Shown: positions 52,113 through 61,382, counted from the first letter of the stretch. The stretch is 64,000 nucleotides of DNA from Clostridia bacterium (GCA_017550105.1 JAFYLQ010000017.1:1-64000); one strand, 5' to 3'. Notes: generated by a model not told the origin, from the letters alone. Translations and numbers: made by a program.

Positions 52113-52841
52113 ATGAAGAAACTTGCAGATTTTCTTATTGCAATTTTTTACACTCGCAGATGTCGTTATTGCAGAAAGGTTATTGATATAAGAGAACGGA
52201 TTTGTCCCGATTGCAAAAAGGATATTCCTCGCATTGAGGGCCCCGTGTGCTATAATTGCGGTTTTTCTCAAAAGGAATGTGTTTGCAAGAAAAAGTCGCA
52301 ACACTATATGCGTATATGTGCCCCTTACTATTATTCAGGTGCCGCCAAGCGTGCTGTTAAAAAACTGAAATACAGTGACGACATTGATATTTCTTATATC
52401 TTAGCCGAGGATATGGCTACTGCCTACAAAGAGCACTATAGTGAAATGGATTTTGATTACTGCACCTTTGTTCCCTCCCATAAAAAAGAGCAACGAAAAC
52501 GAGGCTTTAATCAGGCTCAGCTTTTAGCTCAACACCTTTCCAAGGAGCTGGGAATCCCCTGCAAGGAATTATTGATTAAAACCGCACTTACTACGCCACA
52601 GCATACCCTTAATGAAAGTATGCGGTCGGGCAATCTTTTGGGCGCAATGCAGGTAAAAGACCGCCATCTTGAAAAAATACGCGGTGCACGAATACTACTG
52701 TGTGACGACGTTAAAACCACGGGCTCCACACTTAACGAATGCGCCAAGACCCTTATGATTTGCGGTGCCGCAGAGGTTGACTGTATAACTTATTGTATTG
52801 CAAAAAAGGATAATGATAAAACAAAAAACTCTGAAGGCTGA
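52113..52841 (+). CDS. comF: ComF-family phosphoribosyltransferase-like protein
   Basis: 242 residues. An N-terminal zinc-binding region has Cys pairs at CRYCRK, CPDCKK, CYNCG and CVCKK. The C-terminal half is a type I phosphoribosyltransferase fold with ILLCDDVKTTGSTLNEC (about 194-210) as the PRPP loop. ComF takes part in DNA uptake in competent bacteria; in clostridia its role is less clear. It is coupled to recD2 and followed by a terminator. Confidence 0.9.
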   Translation: MKKLADFLIAIFYTRRCRYCRKVIDIRERICPDCKKDIPRIEGPVCYNCGFSQKECVCKKKSQHYMRICAPYYYSGAAKRAVKKLKYSDDIDISYILAEDMATAYKEHYSEMDFDYCTFVPSHKKEQRKRGFNQAQLLAQHLSKELGIPCKELLIKTALTTPQHTLNESMRSGNLLGAMQVKDRHLEKIRGARILLCDDVKTTGSTLNECAKTLMICGAAEVDCITYCIAKKDNDKTKNSEG

Positions 52842-52862
52842 TTGCCTTCAGAGTTTTGTTTC
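52825..52862. terminator. Bidirectional terminator between comF and the 3D protein gene
   Basis: A perfect 14-bp stem (52825-52838 with 52844-52857); the 5' arm overlaps the last codons of comF. Confidence 0.85.
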
Positions 52863-52863
52863 A

Positions 52864-54123
52864 TCATAAAACGTAGATTATAATATCACGTCTGCCCCAG
52901 TTAACACACTGTGCTTCTGAATTCATATACAAGTCAACAGTCCAGTCAACGCTGTATATAAAGCCACCTGTATCAGCGGCTATACAATAACCGTAAACGT
53001 ATTTGCCGTCTGCAGAAACAATATACATCTCGGTGCCATACGGAATTTCTCTGGGGTCAACTGCGATGTAGCCTGTCTGTGCACGTTTACCTGTGGAGGT
53101 AATGCCGCCGGGGATACAATAAGCAGTTGCTTTTGCATTAATTACTGATGAATATGTTGTAGGAATACCGTCTGAACCTATTGTGAGGTATGAGGGCATT
53201 GCCATCTCGCTGATGGGTTTACCTACGGGGATTGATGAGGGGTAAGCATTCTTTCTTACTTTTGTACCAACCTCAATAAGCTCTGTTGTGGGTTCGCTTA
53301 CAACGTTTTCGGAAACAACAGTTGTTGAACTAAGTTCACCGTTAATGTAGCGGTCCTCGTAAACGATAGCCTTAGCACCGTCAACGCCCTCAACAAGAAC
53401 CTTTTTGTCCTCTCTGTAGAGAGAATCATTGTAAGAATACTCGGTTTCGTGCTCGATAACCTGATTCTCTGTGCGTTCCTCAACAGTTACACGGAACACC
53501 TCAATAGCCATATTCTTTTTAAGAAGTGCTGTTACGTCGGGCTTAGAGAAATCCTCGCCTGAAAGTGTAACACCTGCCATATTGAGTGCATCTGCAACCG
53601 TTTTACCGGAAACTACCTTGGTAAATTCCTTACCGTCTGCTTTAATTACAACCTTAAAAATGTCGTAAATTTCGATTGTCATACCGTCTTCGAGAATCTG
53701 GTCTGCTGCGTAGTTTAACGCAGTACCCTTGCGAAGTGTAATGTCTGCGGCATTTATAGCGTCGCTGACTGTGCCCGAAGTGTAAATGGTATGGGTTGTG
53801 CCGTCAAAGCTTTCGATGTTTACCTTAACGCCACGCTTAATAAAGATTTTGCTGCCGTCTTCACCTGTGAATTTTGAATAATTCACGCTATCACCGTATG
53901 CTTCGTTAACTGTGATACCTGCATCTGCAAGTACTTCTGAAGCATCTGTATTAGCCGTTGTGACAACAACAACTGATGTACCGTCGTAAATTGTAACGTC
54001 ATACATTACGGGCGGTACGGCGAACGCGGTGGCAGAAACGAAGAACAATGCCGCCATAAAGAAGAGTGCTACTCTCCTGAGGGGCGAAGCCACGGCTGTG
54101 TCGCCTATTTTTCTGAATGTCAT
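52864..54123 (-). CDS. DUF348-G5-3D cell-wall protein (YabE/Rpf-like)
   Basis: 419 residues. An export signal (about 15-36) is followed by DUF348-like repeats (about 42-80, 100-140 and 155-200), a G5 domain (about 205-285, with an EYSYNDSLY stretch) and a C-terminal 3D domain (about 325-419). The 3D domain's Asp residues are seen in AVDPREIP, AADTGG and TVDLYM, the pattern of MltA-like lytic transglycosylases. It should cleave peptidoglycan outside the cell. AAGGAGAT precedes the ATG. Its leader is structured and driven by a strong promoter, so riboswitch-like control is plausible. Confidence 0.9.
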   Translation of the reverse strand: MTFRKIGDTAVASPLRRVALFFMAALFFVSATAFAVPPVMYDVTIYDGTSVVVVTTANTDASEVLADAGITVNEAYGDSVNYSKFTGEDGSKIFIKRGVKVNIESFDGTTHTIYTSGTVSDAINAADITLRKGTALNYAADQILEDGMTIEIYDIFKVVIKADGKEFTKVVSGKTVADALNMAGVTLSGEDFSKPDVTALLKKNMAIEVFRVTVEERTENQVIEHETEYSYNDSLYREDKKVLVEGVDGAKAIVYEDRYINGELSSTTVVSENVVSEPTTELIEVGTKVRKNAYPSSIPVGKPISEMAMPSYLTIGSDGIPTTYSSVINAKATAYCIPGGITSTGKRAQTGYIAVDPREIPYGTEMYIVSADGKYVYGYCIAADTGGFIYSVDWTVDLYMNSEAQCVNWGRRDIIIYVL

Positions 54124-54144
54124 GGTATAAATATCTCCTTAGAC

Positions 54145-54292
54145 AAGCAACCTTCCGAATTGACGTCCCCACTCCTTTAAATGGGGGTTCAAAAAGCTGC
54201 CGTTGTAGGCAGTTTTGTCAACAATAACGTACCGAATTGCCTGGGTTCGATACAATATCGTCAGCAAAAATGCCGTAGTTATCCTATGGCAA
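54145..54292 (-). promoter_or_regulatory. Structured leader RNA of the 3D wall-protein gene, class not recognised
   Basis: The minus-strand leader folds on paper into a 5' hairpin (54271-54291), a CGATA/TATCG hairpin (54248-54260), and a junction closed by TTGAC/GTCAA (54217-54221 with 54160-54164). The junction holds two hairpins, CTGCC/GGCAG (54197-54212) and CCCCA/TGGGG (54167-54186). It ends just before the ribosome site. Genes of this type often carry c-di-AMP riboswitches, but I cannot find that consensus here. Confidence 0.5.
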
Positions 54293-54297
54293 GAGGT

Positions 54298-54325
54298 ATT
54301 ATACACAACTTATTTGAAAAGTCAA
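54298..54325 (-). promoter_or_regulatory. Sigma-A promoter of the 3D wall-protein gene
   Basis: Minus strand TTGACT - 16 bases - TATAAT, starting the transcript at the first hairpin of the structured leader. The stretch from here to the cca promoter (54326-54520) holds nothing else I recognise. Confidence 0.75.
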
Positions 54326-54520
54326 ATAAAATAAAAAACACTTTTTGTGCAAAATTAACAAATGTTTTGAACAGAAAAACTCCATCCACCCTATATTTTG
54401 TGTCTTTACCCGAAATTGCCACAATTCAACCACCCCTTATTTTGTAAGAAGTGCAAAAATTACAAACTGTAACATTTCAGGGTATTTTTAAGGCTTATTC
54501 TTGCATTTTGTAATTATTCA

Positions 54521-54549
54521 TTGACACGAAACGCCAAAAAAGCCATAAT
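54521..54549 (+). promoter_or_regulatory. Sigma-A promoter of cca
   Basis: TTGACA - 17 bases - CATAAT, 30 bases before the ATG at 54580. Confidence 0.65.
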
Positions 54550-54579
54550 ATAAGTAAAATAAAAGCACGGAGTAAAAAT

Positions 54580-55893
54580 ATGGAAATAAAATTACCTTCC
54601 GACGTTACCGAAATTCTTAATATTCTTCATACCGGCGGACACGAAGCCTACTGTGTGGGCGGTGCCGTAAGGGATTCTCTTATGGGTTTCACTCCCGAGG
54701 ACTGGGATATTACCACCTCTGCAAGACCTGACGAAACCGCGGAGCTCTTTAAGGACTACAAAACAATAGATACAGGTCTTAAGCACGGCACACTTACCGT
54801 AATAATAAACCACAAGCCCTACGAGATTACTACCTTCCGTATAGACGGCGAATACAACGACAACCGCCACCCCGAGGAGGTAATTTTCACTCCCGATTTA
54901 AAAGACGACCTTGCGCGCAGGGATTTCACAGTAAATGCTATTGCATATAATTATGAGGGCATTGTGGATTTGTACGGCGGCAGAGAGGATATATATAATA
55001 GTATAATAAGGACCGTAGGTGACCCCGACAAAAGATTCAACGAGGACGGCTTACGTATTCTCAGGGCACTTCGCTTTGCCTCTGTTTTAGGCTTTGAAAT
55101 CGAGCCCGAAATCGCTTCGGCAATTCACCGCAACCGCCACCTTTTAAAAAACATATCTGCAGAAAGAATAAGCACTGAATTATCAAAGCTTATTTGCGGT
55201 AAAAATGCCTTTAATATTCTTATGGAATACCCCGACGTGCTTTCGGTTTTCCTTCCCGAAATCGAACCTGCGGTTAATTTTACACAGTACGGCAAAAAAC
55301 ACGCCTATGACGTATGGGAGCATATCTGTCACACCGTTGACACAATTCCTCAGGATAAAATTTTACGTCTCACTATGCTCTTGCACGATTTGGGCAAGGT
55401 TCCCACCCACAAATTAAACGAAAAGGGTGACAGTACCTTTAAAAACCACGCTACCGTCGGTGGTGAAATGGCAAAAGAGATTCTTACCCGACTTAAATTT
55501 GATAAAAAGACCATTAACAGGGTTTCGTATTTAGTTAGCTACCACGATTTTGAGCCACCCGAAACTAAAGTGGAATTAAAGCGTCATTTAAAAACCAAAA
55601 CTCCCGAGGATATTTGCACACTTCTTGTAATAAAGAAAAGTGACCGAGGGGCTCTTAGCGAAGCATACCGTGATATCAGCGAAGGCACAGCTCAGACTCT
55701 TATGTGGCTTAGGGAAATTGAACAAAACAATGAATGCTGCACTTTAAAAGACCTTGCAATTACAGGAAAGGATATTATGGAAGCAGGAATCACGGGCGAA
55801 AACGTTGGCAAAGCCTTAAACATGCTTCTTGATGGTGTAATTGAGGGAAAAGTTGAAAACGAAAAAAGCCGTTTATTGACATACTTATTATAA
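54580..55893 (+). CDS. cca: CCA tRNA nucleotidyltransferase / poly(A) polymerase family
   Basis: 437 residues. The class II nucleotidyltransferase head has GGAVRDSLMG (about 24-33) and the catalytic DWD in EDWDITT. RRDFTVNAIAYN and the RNA-binding region follow, then an HD domain with LLHDLGKVPTH (about 265-275). It adds or repairs the 3' CCA of tRNAs; the HD part may have phosphatase activity. CGGAG precedes the ATG. The next promoter (55876-55904) overlaps its 3' end. Confidence 0.92.
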   Translation: MEIKLPSDVTEILNILHTGGHEAYCVGGAVRDSLMGFTPEDWDITTSARPDETAELFKDYKTIDTGLKHGTLTVIINHKPYEITTFRIDGEYNDNRHPEEVIFTPDLKDDLARRDFTVNAIAYNYEGIVDLYGGREDIYNSIIRTVGDPDKRFNEDGLRILRALRFASVLGFEIEPEIASAIHRNRHLLKNISAERISTELSKLICGKNAFNILMEYPDVLSVFLPEIEPAVNFTQYGKKHAYDVWEHICHTVDTIPQDKILRLTMLLHDLGKVPTHKLNEKGDSTFKNHATVGGEMAKEILTRLKFDKKTINRVSYLVSYHDFEPPETKVELKRHLKTKTPEDICTLLVIKKSDRGALSEAYRDISEGTAQTLMWLREIEQNNECCTLKDLAITGKDIMEAGITGENVGKALNMLLDGVIEGKVENEKSRLLTYLL

Positions 55894-55904
55894 TGGTATA
55901 AAAT
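55876..55904 (+). promoter_or_regulatory. Sigma-A promoter of the structured RNA and GH2 gene
   Basis: TTGACA - 17 bases - TAAAAT, overlapping the end of cca. The predicted transcription start (about 55911) coincides with the first base of the outer inverted repeat of the RNA that follows. Confidence 0.75.
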
Positions 55905-55910
55905 AGAAGG

Positions 55911-56190
55911 GTAGAGTGAGTGTGTTCGAACCAGATATGGTTTAATACAGTCACTTCCCCCCGTAACCTCGTTAAAACTCTTGAAATACGGTAGTATTCC
56001 TGTGAGTTTTGCCTTGGTACAGGAAAAATTGCTCAGTATTAAACTTCACAGAACCTAAAATGTCCGAGTTTGCGTACATTTAGGATTTTCTTTGGCGAAG
56101 TAATACTGGCGTATTACGAGACAAAAAAATAATAAAGGTGCGTGAAATCGGACATTTTAGGCATATCGGGTTCGAATACACTCACTCTAT
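55911..56190 (+). ncRNA. Large structured leader RNA or palindromic element, class unknown
   Basis: 280 bases without an ORF. The two ends form an inverted repeat of 27 bases with 24 matches (55911-55937 with 56164-56190). Nested inside are a 9-bp repeat (55940-55948 with 56036-56044), a hairpin AAAACTC/GAGTTTT with an inner AATAC/GTATT (55974-56010), a perfect 14-bp repeat (56054-56067 with 56148-56161), and a GTAATAC/GTATTAC hairpin (56100-56117). The left 14-base arm can instead pair with ACATTTAGG nearby, an alternative fold. It ends 21 bases before the GH2 start. It could be a leader RNA or a miniature mobile element. Confidence 0.6.
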
Positions 56191-56211
56191 TATCAGGAAA
56201 GGGTGTTAAAA

Positions 56212-58572
56212 ATGCGTAATGCACTTCCTCTTAACTTCGGTTGGAAATACTCTCCCGTATTTTCAGACGAAATGATAAAAAAAGACTATGACGATAGTAA
56301 ATTCGAGACTGTGGACATTCCTCATGCTAATAAGGAATTGCCTTTAAACTATTTCGATGAAAAATCATATCAGTTTGTAAGCTGCTACAGAAAAGCCTTT
56401 GACGTTAAAAAGACCAAGGGTAACCGCTACATTCTTCATTTTGAAGGTGCCGCAGTTTATTCCAAGGTTTATCTTAACGATAAATTCATCGGTGAATACA
56501 AGGGTGCATACAACCGCTTCAGCTTTGATATTACCGACGACGTAAAATCAAAGGGCAACGTGCTTGTAGTTGAGCTTGACTCAACCGAGCGCAAGGAAAT
56601 CCCTCCCTTCGGTAACGTGGTTGACTACCTCGTATACGGTGGTATTTACCGTGAGGTATGGATTGAAGAGGTCAGCGAGGTTTATATTGACAACGCTTTC
56701 GTAAGAACAATTAACGTTCTCAGACCCAAAAAGGTTCTTGATATTGACGTCACCCTTTCCGAAAGCACAAAGGGTACTCTTACCTTCACCCTTTTTGACG
56801 GTGACAAAAAAATCGGCGAAAGAAGCACCGACTTCAGCGGTAAGGTTATTAATGCAAAATGGGCTATTTCCGACGTAGAATTATGGGATATTAACAATCC
56901 CAAGCTCTATACTATATATATTAAGCTTGATGACAAGGACGAAACCTCCGTACGCTTCGGCTTCAGAGAATGCCGCTTTATGAAGGACGGCTTCTACCTT
57001 AACGGCAAGAAGATTAAAATCCGTGGTCTTAACCGTCACCAGAGCTTCCCCTACGTTGGCTACGCTATGCCCAAGAACGTACAAAGAGCAGACGCTGACC
57101 TTCTTAAATACGAGCTCGGCGTGAACCTTGTAAGAACCTCTCACTACCCCGACAGCATTCACTTCCTTGACCGCTGTGATGAAATCGGTCTTTTGGTATT
57201 CACCGAAATGCCCTCATGGCAGTACCTCGGCGAGGGTGAATGGCGTGACATCTGCCTCGATAACGTTCGCAGAATGGTTCTTCGCGACAGAAACCATCCT
57301 TCAGTTATTCTTTGGGGCGTTCGTGTTAACGAGGGTCTTGACTGTGACGAATTTTATGCCGAAACAAACCGTGTTGCACGTGAGCTTGACAATACCCGTC
57401 AGACCGGTGGCGTAAGAAATATGCCCTTCAGCCATCTTCTTGAAGATGTTTACACAATGAATGACTTTGTTCATTCAGGCGGTGCAATTAATCTTTTACC
57501 CCCTGCCTTTGTTACAAAGTCGCTTAAGGCACCCTACCTTGTTACAGAGCACAATGGTCACATGTTCCCCACAAAGAGCTTTGATAAAGAGGGTGTTCGT
57601 GCAGAGCACGCTTTAAGACACACCCGTGTTCTTAACTCCGCTTACGGCAATGCACGTACAAGCGGTGCTATCGGTTGGTGTATGGCTGACTACAACACCC
57701 ACAAGGACTTCGGTAGCGGTGACAGAATCTGCTACCACGGTGTTACGGATATGTTCCGTGTACCAAAGCTCGGTGCGGCAATTTACCGCTCACAGCGTGA
57801 GGACACACCCTTCCTTGAGGTTTCCTCTGCAATGGATATCGGTGAGCATCCCGGCGGAACAATCGGTGACGTTTGGGTTTTCACAAACTGCGATTACGTA
57901 AAGCTTTATAAAAACGGCAAATACACAAGCACAATTTACCCCGATTCTTCAAAATTCAAGAATCTTCCCCATCCCCCTATGATTGCTGAGGACTTTATCG
58001 GTGATGCACTCGTAACTGACGATGGTCTTGACCCCAAGGCTGCGGCACTTCTTACAGATACACTTATTGCCGCACAGACAAAGCAGTGGAAGATGCCCCC
58101 CTCAAAATTCGTTAAAGCGGGTGCGGCTATGGTTGTGGGTAAAATCCCCTTCAACACAATGTTTGACATTGTTACAAAGTATATCGGCGGTTGGGGTAAC
58201 GAGCAGATTACCTACGCCTTCGAGGGCTACATTGACGGCAAATGTGTTGCAACGGTTACAAGAACTGCAGTTACCGACCTTCACCTTGAGGTTAAAGCCG
58301 ACTGTGACACACTCCGCGAGGGTGACACCTACGATGCAACCCGTATTCAGATAGTAGCCCTTGACCAGAACGGCAACCGTGTTCCCTTCGCAGACAGTGC
58401 CGTTAAGGTTACCGTTAAGGGTGCCGCTACAATTATCGGACCCTCTGAATTCCCCCTTATTGGCGGTGACAGAGCATTCTGGATAAGAACCAACGGCGAA
58501 AAGGGTGACATTAAGGTTACTATTGACGCTAAGGGTATCGGCAAGGTTAAACTTGACTTAAAGAGCGAATAA
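56212..58572 (+). CDS. GH2 glycosidase (beta-galactosidase/glucuronidase-like)
   Basis: 786 residues with a GH2 plan: N-terminal sugar-binding domain, Ig-like domain, and TIM barrel from about residue 270. The barrel has RDRNHPSVILWG then VRVNEG, which supplies the acid/base Glu (the usual form is GNE). A candidate nucleophile Glu is in VTEHNGHMFP. C-terminal DUF4982-like and Ig-like domains follow. Specificity is open: beta-galactoside, glucuronide or another. No signal peptide. The ATG at 56212 follows AAAGGGTG; the GTG at 56203 lies in that site. Expression is probably governed by the structured RNA upstream. Confidence 0.87.
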   Translation: MRNALPLNFGWKYSPVFSDEMIKKDYDDSKFETVDIPHANKELPLNYFDEKSYQFVSCYRKAFDVKKTKGNRYILHFEGAAVYSKVYLNDKFIGEYKGAYNRFSFDITDDVKSKGNVLVVELDSTERKEIPPFGNVVDYLVYGGIYREVWIEEVSEVYIDNAFVRTINVLRPKKVLDIDVTLSESTKGTLTFTLFDGDKKIGERSTDFSGKVINAKWAISDVELWDINNPKLYTIYIKLDDKDETSVRFGFRECRFMKDGFYLNGKKIKIRGLNRHQSFPYVGYAMPKNVQRADADLLKYELGVNLVRTSHYPDSIHFLDRCDEIGLLVFTEMPSWQYLGEGEWRDICLDNVRRMVLRDRNHPSVILWGVRVNEGLDCDEFYAETNRVARELDNTRQTGGVRNMPFSHLLEDVYTMNDFVHSGGAINLLPPAFVTKSLKAPYLVTEHNGHMFPTKSFDKEGVRAEHALRHTRVLNSAYGNARTSGAIGWCMADYNTHKDFGSGDRICYHGVTDMFRVPKLGAAIYRSQREDTPFLEVSSAMDIGEHPGGTIGDVWVFTNCDYVKLYKNGKYTSTIYPDSSKFKNLPHPPMIAEDFIGDALVTDDGLDPKAAALLTDTLIAAQTKQWKMPPSKFVKAGAAMVVGKIPFNTMFDIVTKYIGGWGNEQITYAFEGYIDGKCVATVTRTAVTDLHLEVKADCDTLREGDTYDATRIQIVALDQNGNRVPFADSAVKVTVKGAATIIGPSEFPLIGGDRAFWIRTNGEKGDIKVTIDAKGIGKVKLDLKSE

Positions 58573-58595
58573 TACTATAATACAATAACTATAAA

Positions 58596-58619
58596 CCACC
58601 TCTCCCATTCGAGAGGTGG
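58596..58619 (+). promoter_or_regulatory. Hairpin in the GH2-metG intergenic region
   Basis: A perfect 9-bp stem CCACCTCTC/GAGAGGTGG with a 6-base loop. It lacks a T-run, so it is not a standard terminator; it may be a leader or processing structure for metG. Confidence 0.5.
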
Positions 58620-58648
58620 AATATCTAATCAGATTAGGAGACAAGAAA

Positions 58649-60580
58649 ATGAGCAAACAGCCTTATTACATTACTACTGCTATTGCGTACACATCACGTA
58701 AACCCCACATCGGTAACTCTTACGAAATCGTACTTTCCGATGCTTTGGCAAGGTTTAAACGAATGCAGGGCTATGACGTTTTCTTCCAGACAGGTACTGA
58801 CGAGCACGGTCAGAAAATTGAGGAATACGCTGCTGCGGCAGGTGTTTCACCCAAGGAATACGTTGACAAGGTTGCGGGGGAAATCAAGGACATCTGTGAT
58901 TGCCTTAACACAACCTATGATAAATTTATACGTACTACTGACAAAGAGCACGAAGAATCCGTACAGAAGATTTTCAAAAAGCTTATTGACAAGGGTGACG
59001 TTTACAAGAGTGAGTACGAGGGCTGGTACTGTGTGCCCTGTGAAAGCTTTTTCACAGACAGTCAGCTTGTAGACGGCAAATGCCCCGACTGCGGCAGAGA
59101 TGTACGTAAAGAGAAGGAAGAAGCATACTTCTTCAAAATGAGCAAATACCAGAAGCAGCTTGAAGAATATATTGAGAGCAATCCCAACTTCATTTATCCC
59201 GAAAGCCGTAAAAAAGAGATGATTAACAACTTCATCAAGCCCGGTCTTCAGGATTTGTGTATTTCACGCTCCACCTTTAAATGGGGTATTCCCTTCCCCG
59301 GTGATGAAAAACACGTTATCTACGTATGGGTTGATGCACTCTTAAACTATATCACAGGTCTCGGTTATGACCCCGAAAATCAGTCCGAAATGTATAATAA
59401 ATACTGGCCTGCAGACGTGCACATTATCGGTAAGGATATTCTTCGTTTCCACACTATTTATTGGCCCATTATGCTTATGGCACTCGGCGAGCCCCTTCCT
59501 AAGCAGGTTTTCGGTCACCCTTGGCTTCTTTCAGGCAATGACAAGATGAGTAAATCCCGTGGTAACGTTATTTATGCCGACGACCTTTGCGACCGCTTCG
59601 GCGTTGACGCAGTGCGTTACTATCTTCTTTCAGAGATGCCCCACGCTCAGGACGGTACAATCACCTACGAAACAATCATCGAGCGCTTCAACTCCGACCT
59701 TGCTAACACTCTCGGCAACCTTGTTAACCGTACAGTTGCTATGAACAACAAATACTTCGGCGGTGTTATTCAGCCCTCCGACGTTAAAGAGGATATTGAC
59801 GACGAGCTTATTTCAATGGCTCTTGACACCCTTCCTCAGGTTGCAAAGCTTCTTGATACCTACAAGGTGAGCGATGCTCTTTCAAAGATTTTTGACCTTG
59901 CTAAGCGTTGCAACAAATACATTGACGAAACAATGCCCTGGGCACTTGCAAAGGACGAGGAAAAGAAGGCAAGACTCGGTACTGTTCTTTACAACCTTAT
60001 TGAAGGTATCCGCTTCATCGCCGTTCTTCTTAAGCCCTTTATGCCCGAAACAAGCGATAAAATCCTTGAGCAGATTGGTACTGACGTTAATACTCTTGAA
60101 TCTCTCAATAGTTTCGGTGCTATAAAAGCAGGTGACAGCGTTGGCACTGCAACTCCTCTTTTCTCACGTCTTGATGCTGAAAAGACCCTTGCAGAAATCG
60201 AGGCTTCTCTTGCTACTCCCGAAGAGGCAGAGGAAGAAGAAATCGTGGGTCTTGCAGAAATTCAGTATGATGATTTTGCAAAGGTTGAGCTTCGTGTTTG
60301 CGAGGTTATTGACTGCAAACCCATTAAACGTGCAAAGAAGCTTCTTGAGCTTACCCTTAACGACGGCACAAAAACACCCCGTACGGTAGCCTCGGGTATT
60401 GCAAAATGGTACAGCCCCGAGGACCTTATTGGCAAAAAGGTTATTGTTGTTGCAAACCTTGCTCCCAGAGCACTTTGCGGTGTTGAAAGCCACGGAATGA
60501 TTCTTGCAGGTGAAATCAGCGAAGACGACGTTAAGGTTGCTTTTGTTGACGGTCTTCCCGCAGGCACACAGTTAAGTTAA
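58649..60580 (+). CDS. metG: Methionine-tRNA ligase
   Basis: 643 residues. Class I catalytic core with HIGN in KPHIGNSYEI (about 18-27), a zinc-type insert with CVPC and CPDC (about 127-152), and KMSKSRGN (about 300). The helical anticodon domain follows, and a C-terminal EMAP-like tRNA-binding domain (about 535-643). It charges tRNA-Met. The ATG at 58649 has TTAGGAG upstream; the frame is open to 58616 without a ribosome site. Its stop is 1 base before the tatD ATG. Confidence 0.94.
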   Translation: MSKQPYYITTAIAYTSRKPHIGNSYEIVLSDALARFKRMQGYDVFFQTGTDEHGQKIEEYAAAAGVSPKEYVDKVAGEIKDICDCLNTTYDKFIRTTDKEHEESVQKIFKKLIDKGDVYKSEYEGWYCVPCESFFTDSQLVDGKCPDCGRDVRKEKEEAYFFKMSKYQKQLEEYIESNPNFIYPESRKKEMINNFIKPGLQDLCISRSTFKWGIPFPGDEKHVIYVWVDALLNYITGLGYDPENQSEMYNKYWPADVHIIGKDILRFHTIYWPIMLMALGEPLPKQVFGHPWLLSGNDKMSKSRGNVIYADDLCDRFGVDAVRYYLLSEMPHAQDGTITYETIIERFNSDLANTLGNLVNRTVAMNNKYFGGVIQPSDVKEDIDDELISMALDTLPQVAKLLDTYKVSDALSKIFDLAKRCNKYIDETMPWALAKDEEKKARLGTVLYNLIEGIRFIAVLLKPFMPETSDKILEQIGTDVNTLESLNSFGAIKAGDSVGTATPLFSRLDAEKTLAEIEASLATPEEAEEEEIVGLAEIQYDDFAKVELRVCEVIDCKPIKRAKKLLELTLNDGTKTPRTVASGIAKWYSPEDLIGKKVIVVANLAPRALCGVESHGMILAGEISEDDVKVAFVDGLPAGTQLS

Positions 60581-60581
60581 G

Positions 60582-61349
60582 ATGTATAATAATATATTCG
60601 ATTCACACGCACATTACACAGATAAAGCGTTCAATGACGACCGCAAAAATATGCTCGGCTCTCTAAAAGAGTCGGGCATTTGTGGTGTTATTAACTGCGG
60701 TGCGGATATTGAAAGTTCTGTTTTTTCGGTTGAACTTGCCGACGAATATGACTATATTTATGCCGCCTGCGGTATTCACCCCGAGGAAGCGGACAAAGAA
60801 CCCGAAAACTATATTGAAATTCTCCGAAAGCTTGCAGAAAACAAAAAATGCGTCGCAATCGGTGAAATCGGTCTTGATTATTATTGGCGTCAGGACACAA
60901 AAGAAAAACAAAAAGAACTTTTTGTAAATCAGATTTTACTTGCTAAAGAATTGGATTTACCCATAATAGTCCATGACCGTGAGGCTCACGGTGACACCCT
61001 TGAAATCCTAAAAAAGCACAAGCCAAGGGGTGTACTACACTGCTTTTCAGGTAGCCCCGAAACGGCAGAGGAAATCTTGAAATTAGGTATGTACATTGGC
61101 CTCGGCGGTGCACTTACCTTTAAAAATGCCCGTAAAGTCGTAGAGGTTGCGGGAATGTTACCACTTGATAGACTCCTGCTCGAAACCGACTGTCCCTATA
61201 TGGCACCCGTACCATTCAGAGGAAAAAGAAACTACTCGGGCTATATTCCCTATATAGCTGAAAAGGTTGCTGAGATTAAGGATATTGACCCGCAGACAGT
61301 GCTTGACGTGACGAGTGAGAACGCAAAAAAGTTATTTAACATAAAGTGA
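60582..61349 (+). CDS. tatD: TatD-family metal-dependent hydrolase
   Basis: 255 residues with all TatD ligands: DSHAHYTD (HxH, about 7-14), Glu in IGEIGLDYYW (about 88), His in VHDREAHG, His in LHCFSGSP and Asp in LETDCPYMAP. TatD proteins are DNases of the amidohydrolase fold and commonly follow metG, as here. It has almost no ribosome site of its own and relies on coupling to metG. A strong terminator starts at its stop codon. Confidence 0.92.
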   Translation: MYNNIFDSHAHYTDKAFNDDRKNMLGSLKESGICGVINCGADIESSVFSVELADEYDYIYAACGIHPEEADKEPENYIEILRKLAENKKCVAIGEIGLDYYWRQDTKEKQKELFVNQILLAKELDLPIIVHDREAHGDTLEILKKHKPRGVLHCFSGSPETAEEILKLGMYIGLGGALTFKNARKVVEVAGMLPLDRLLLETDCPYMAPVPFRGKRNYSGYIPYIAEKVAEIKDIDPQTVLDVTSENAKKLFNIK

Positions 61350-61382
61350 AACGAGATGCCGTCGGCATCTCGTTTCACTTTT
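61343..61382. terminator. Bidirectional terminator after tatD
   Basis: A stem of about 18 bp (61343-61360 with 61364-61381) including the tatD stop, a 3-base loop and TTTT; it also overlaps the stop of the convergent small gene. Confidence 0.87.

Noticed and set aside
54145..54292. c-di-AMP (ydaO/yuaA) riboswitch upstream of the 3D wall-protein gene
   Set aside because: The gene context fits, but the conserved GGGGGACC-like and CAGCTAACCTCG-like blocks are not present on this strand in the right order, so I left the class open.
55911..56190. tRNA-like or retron-like element
   Set aside because: GGTTCGAAT in the end repeats resembles a T-arm, but there is no acceptor stem or CCA-proximal fold. 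Retron ncRNAs also have paired ends, but no reverse transcriptase gene is nearby.
58596..58619. Intrinsic terminator between the GH2 gene and metG
   Set aside because: The stem is good but no T-run follows on the plus strand, so it is listed only as a hairpin.
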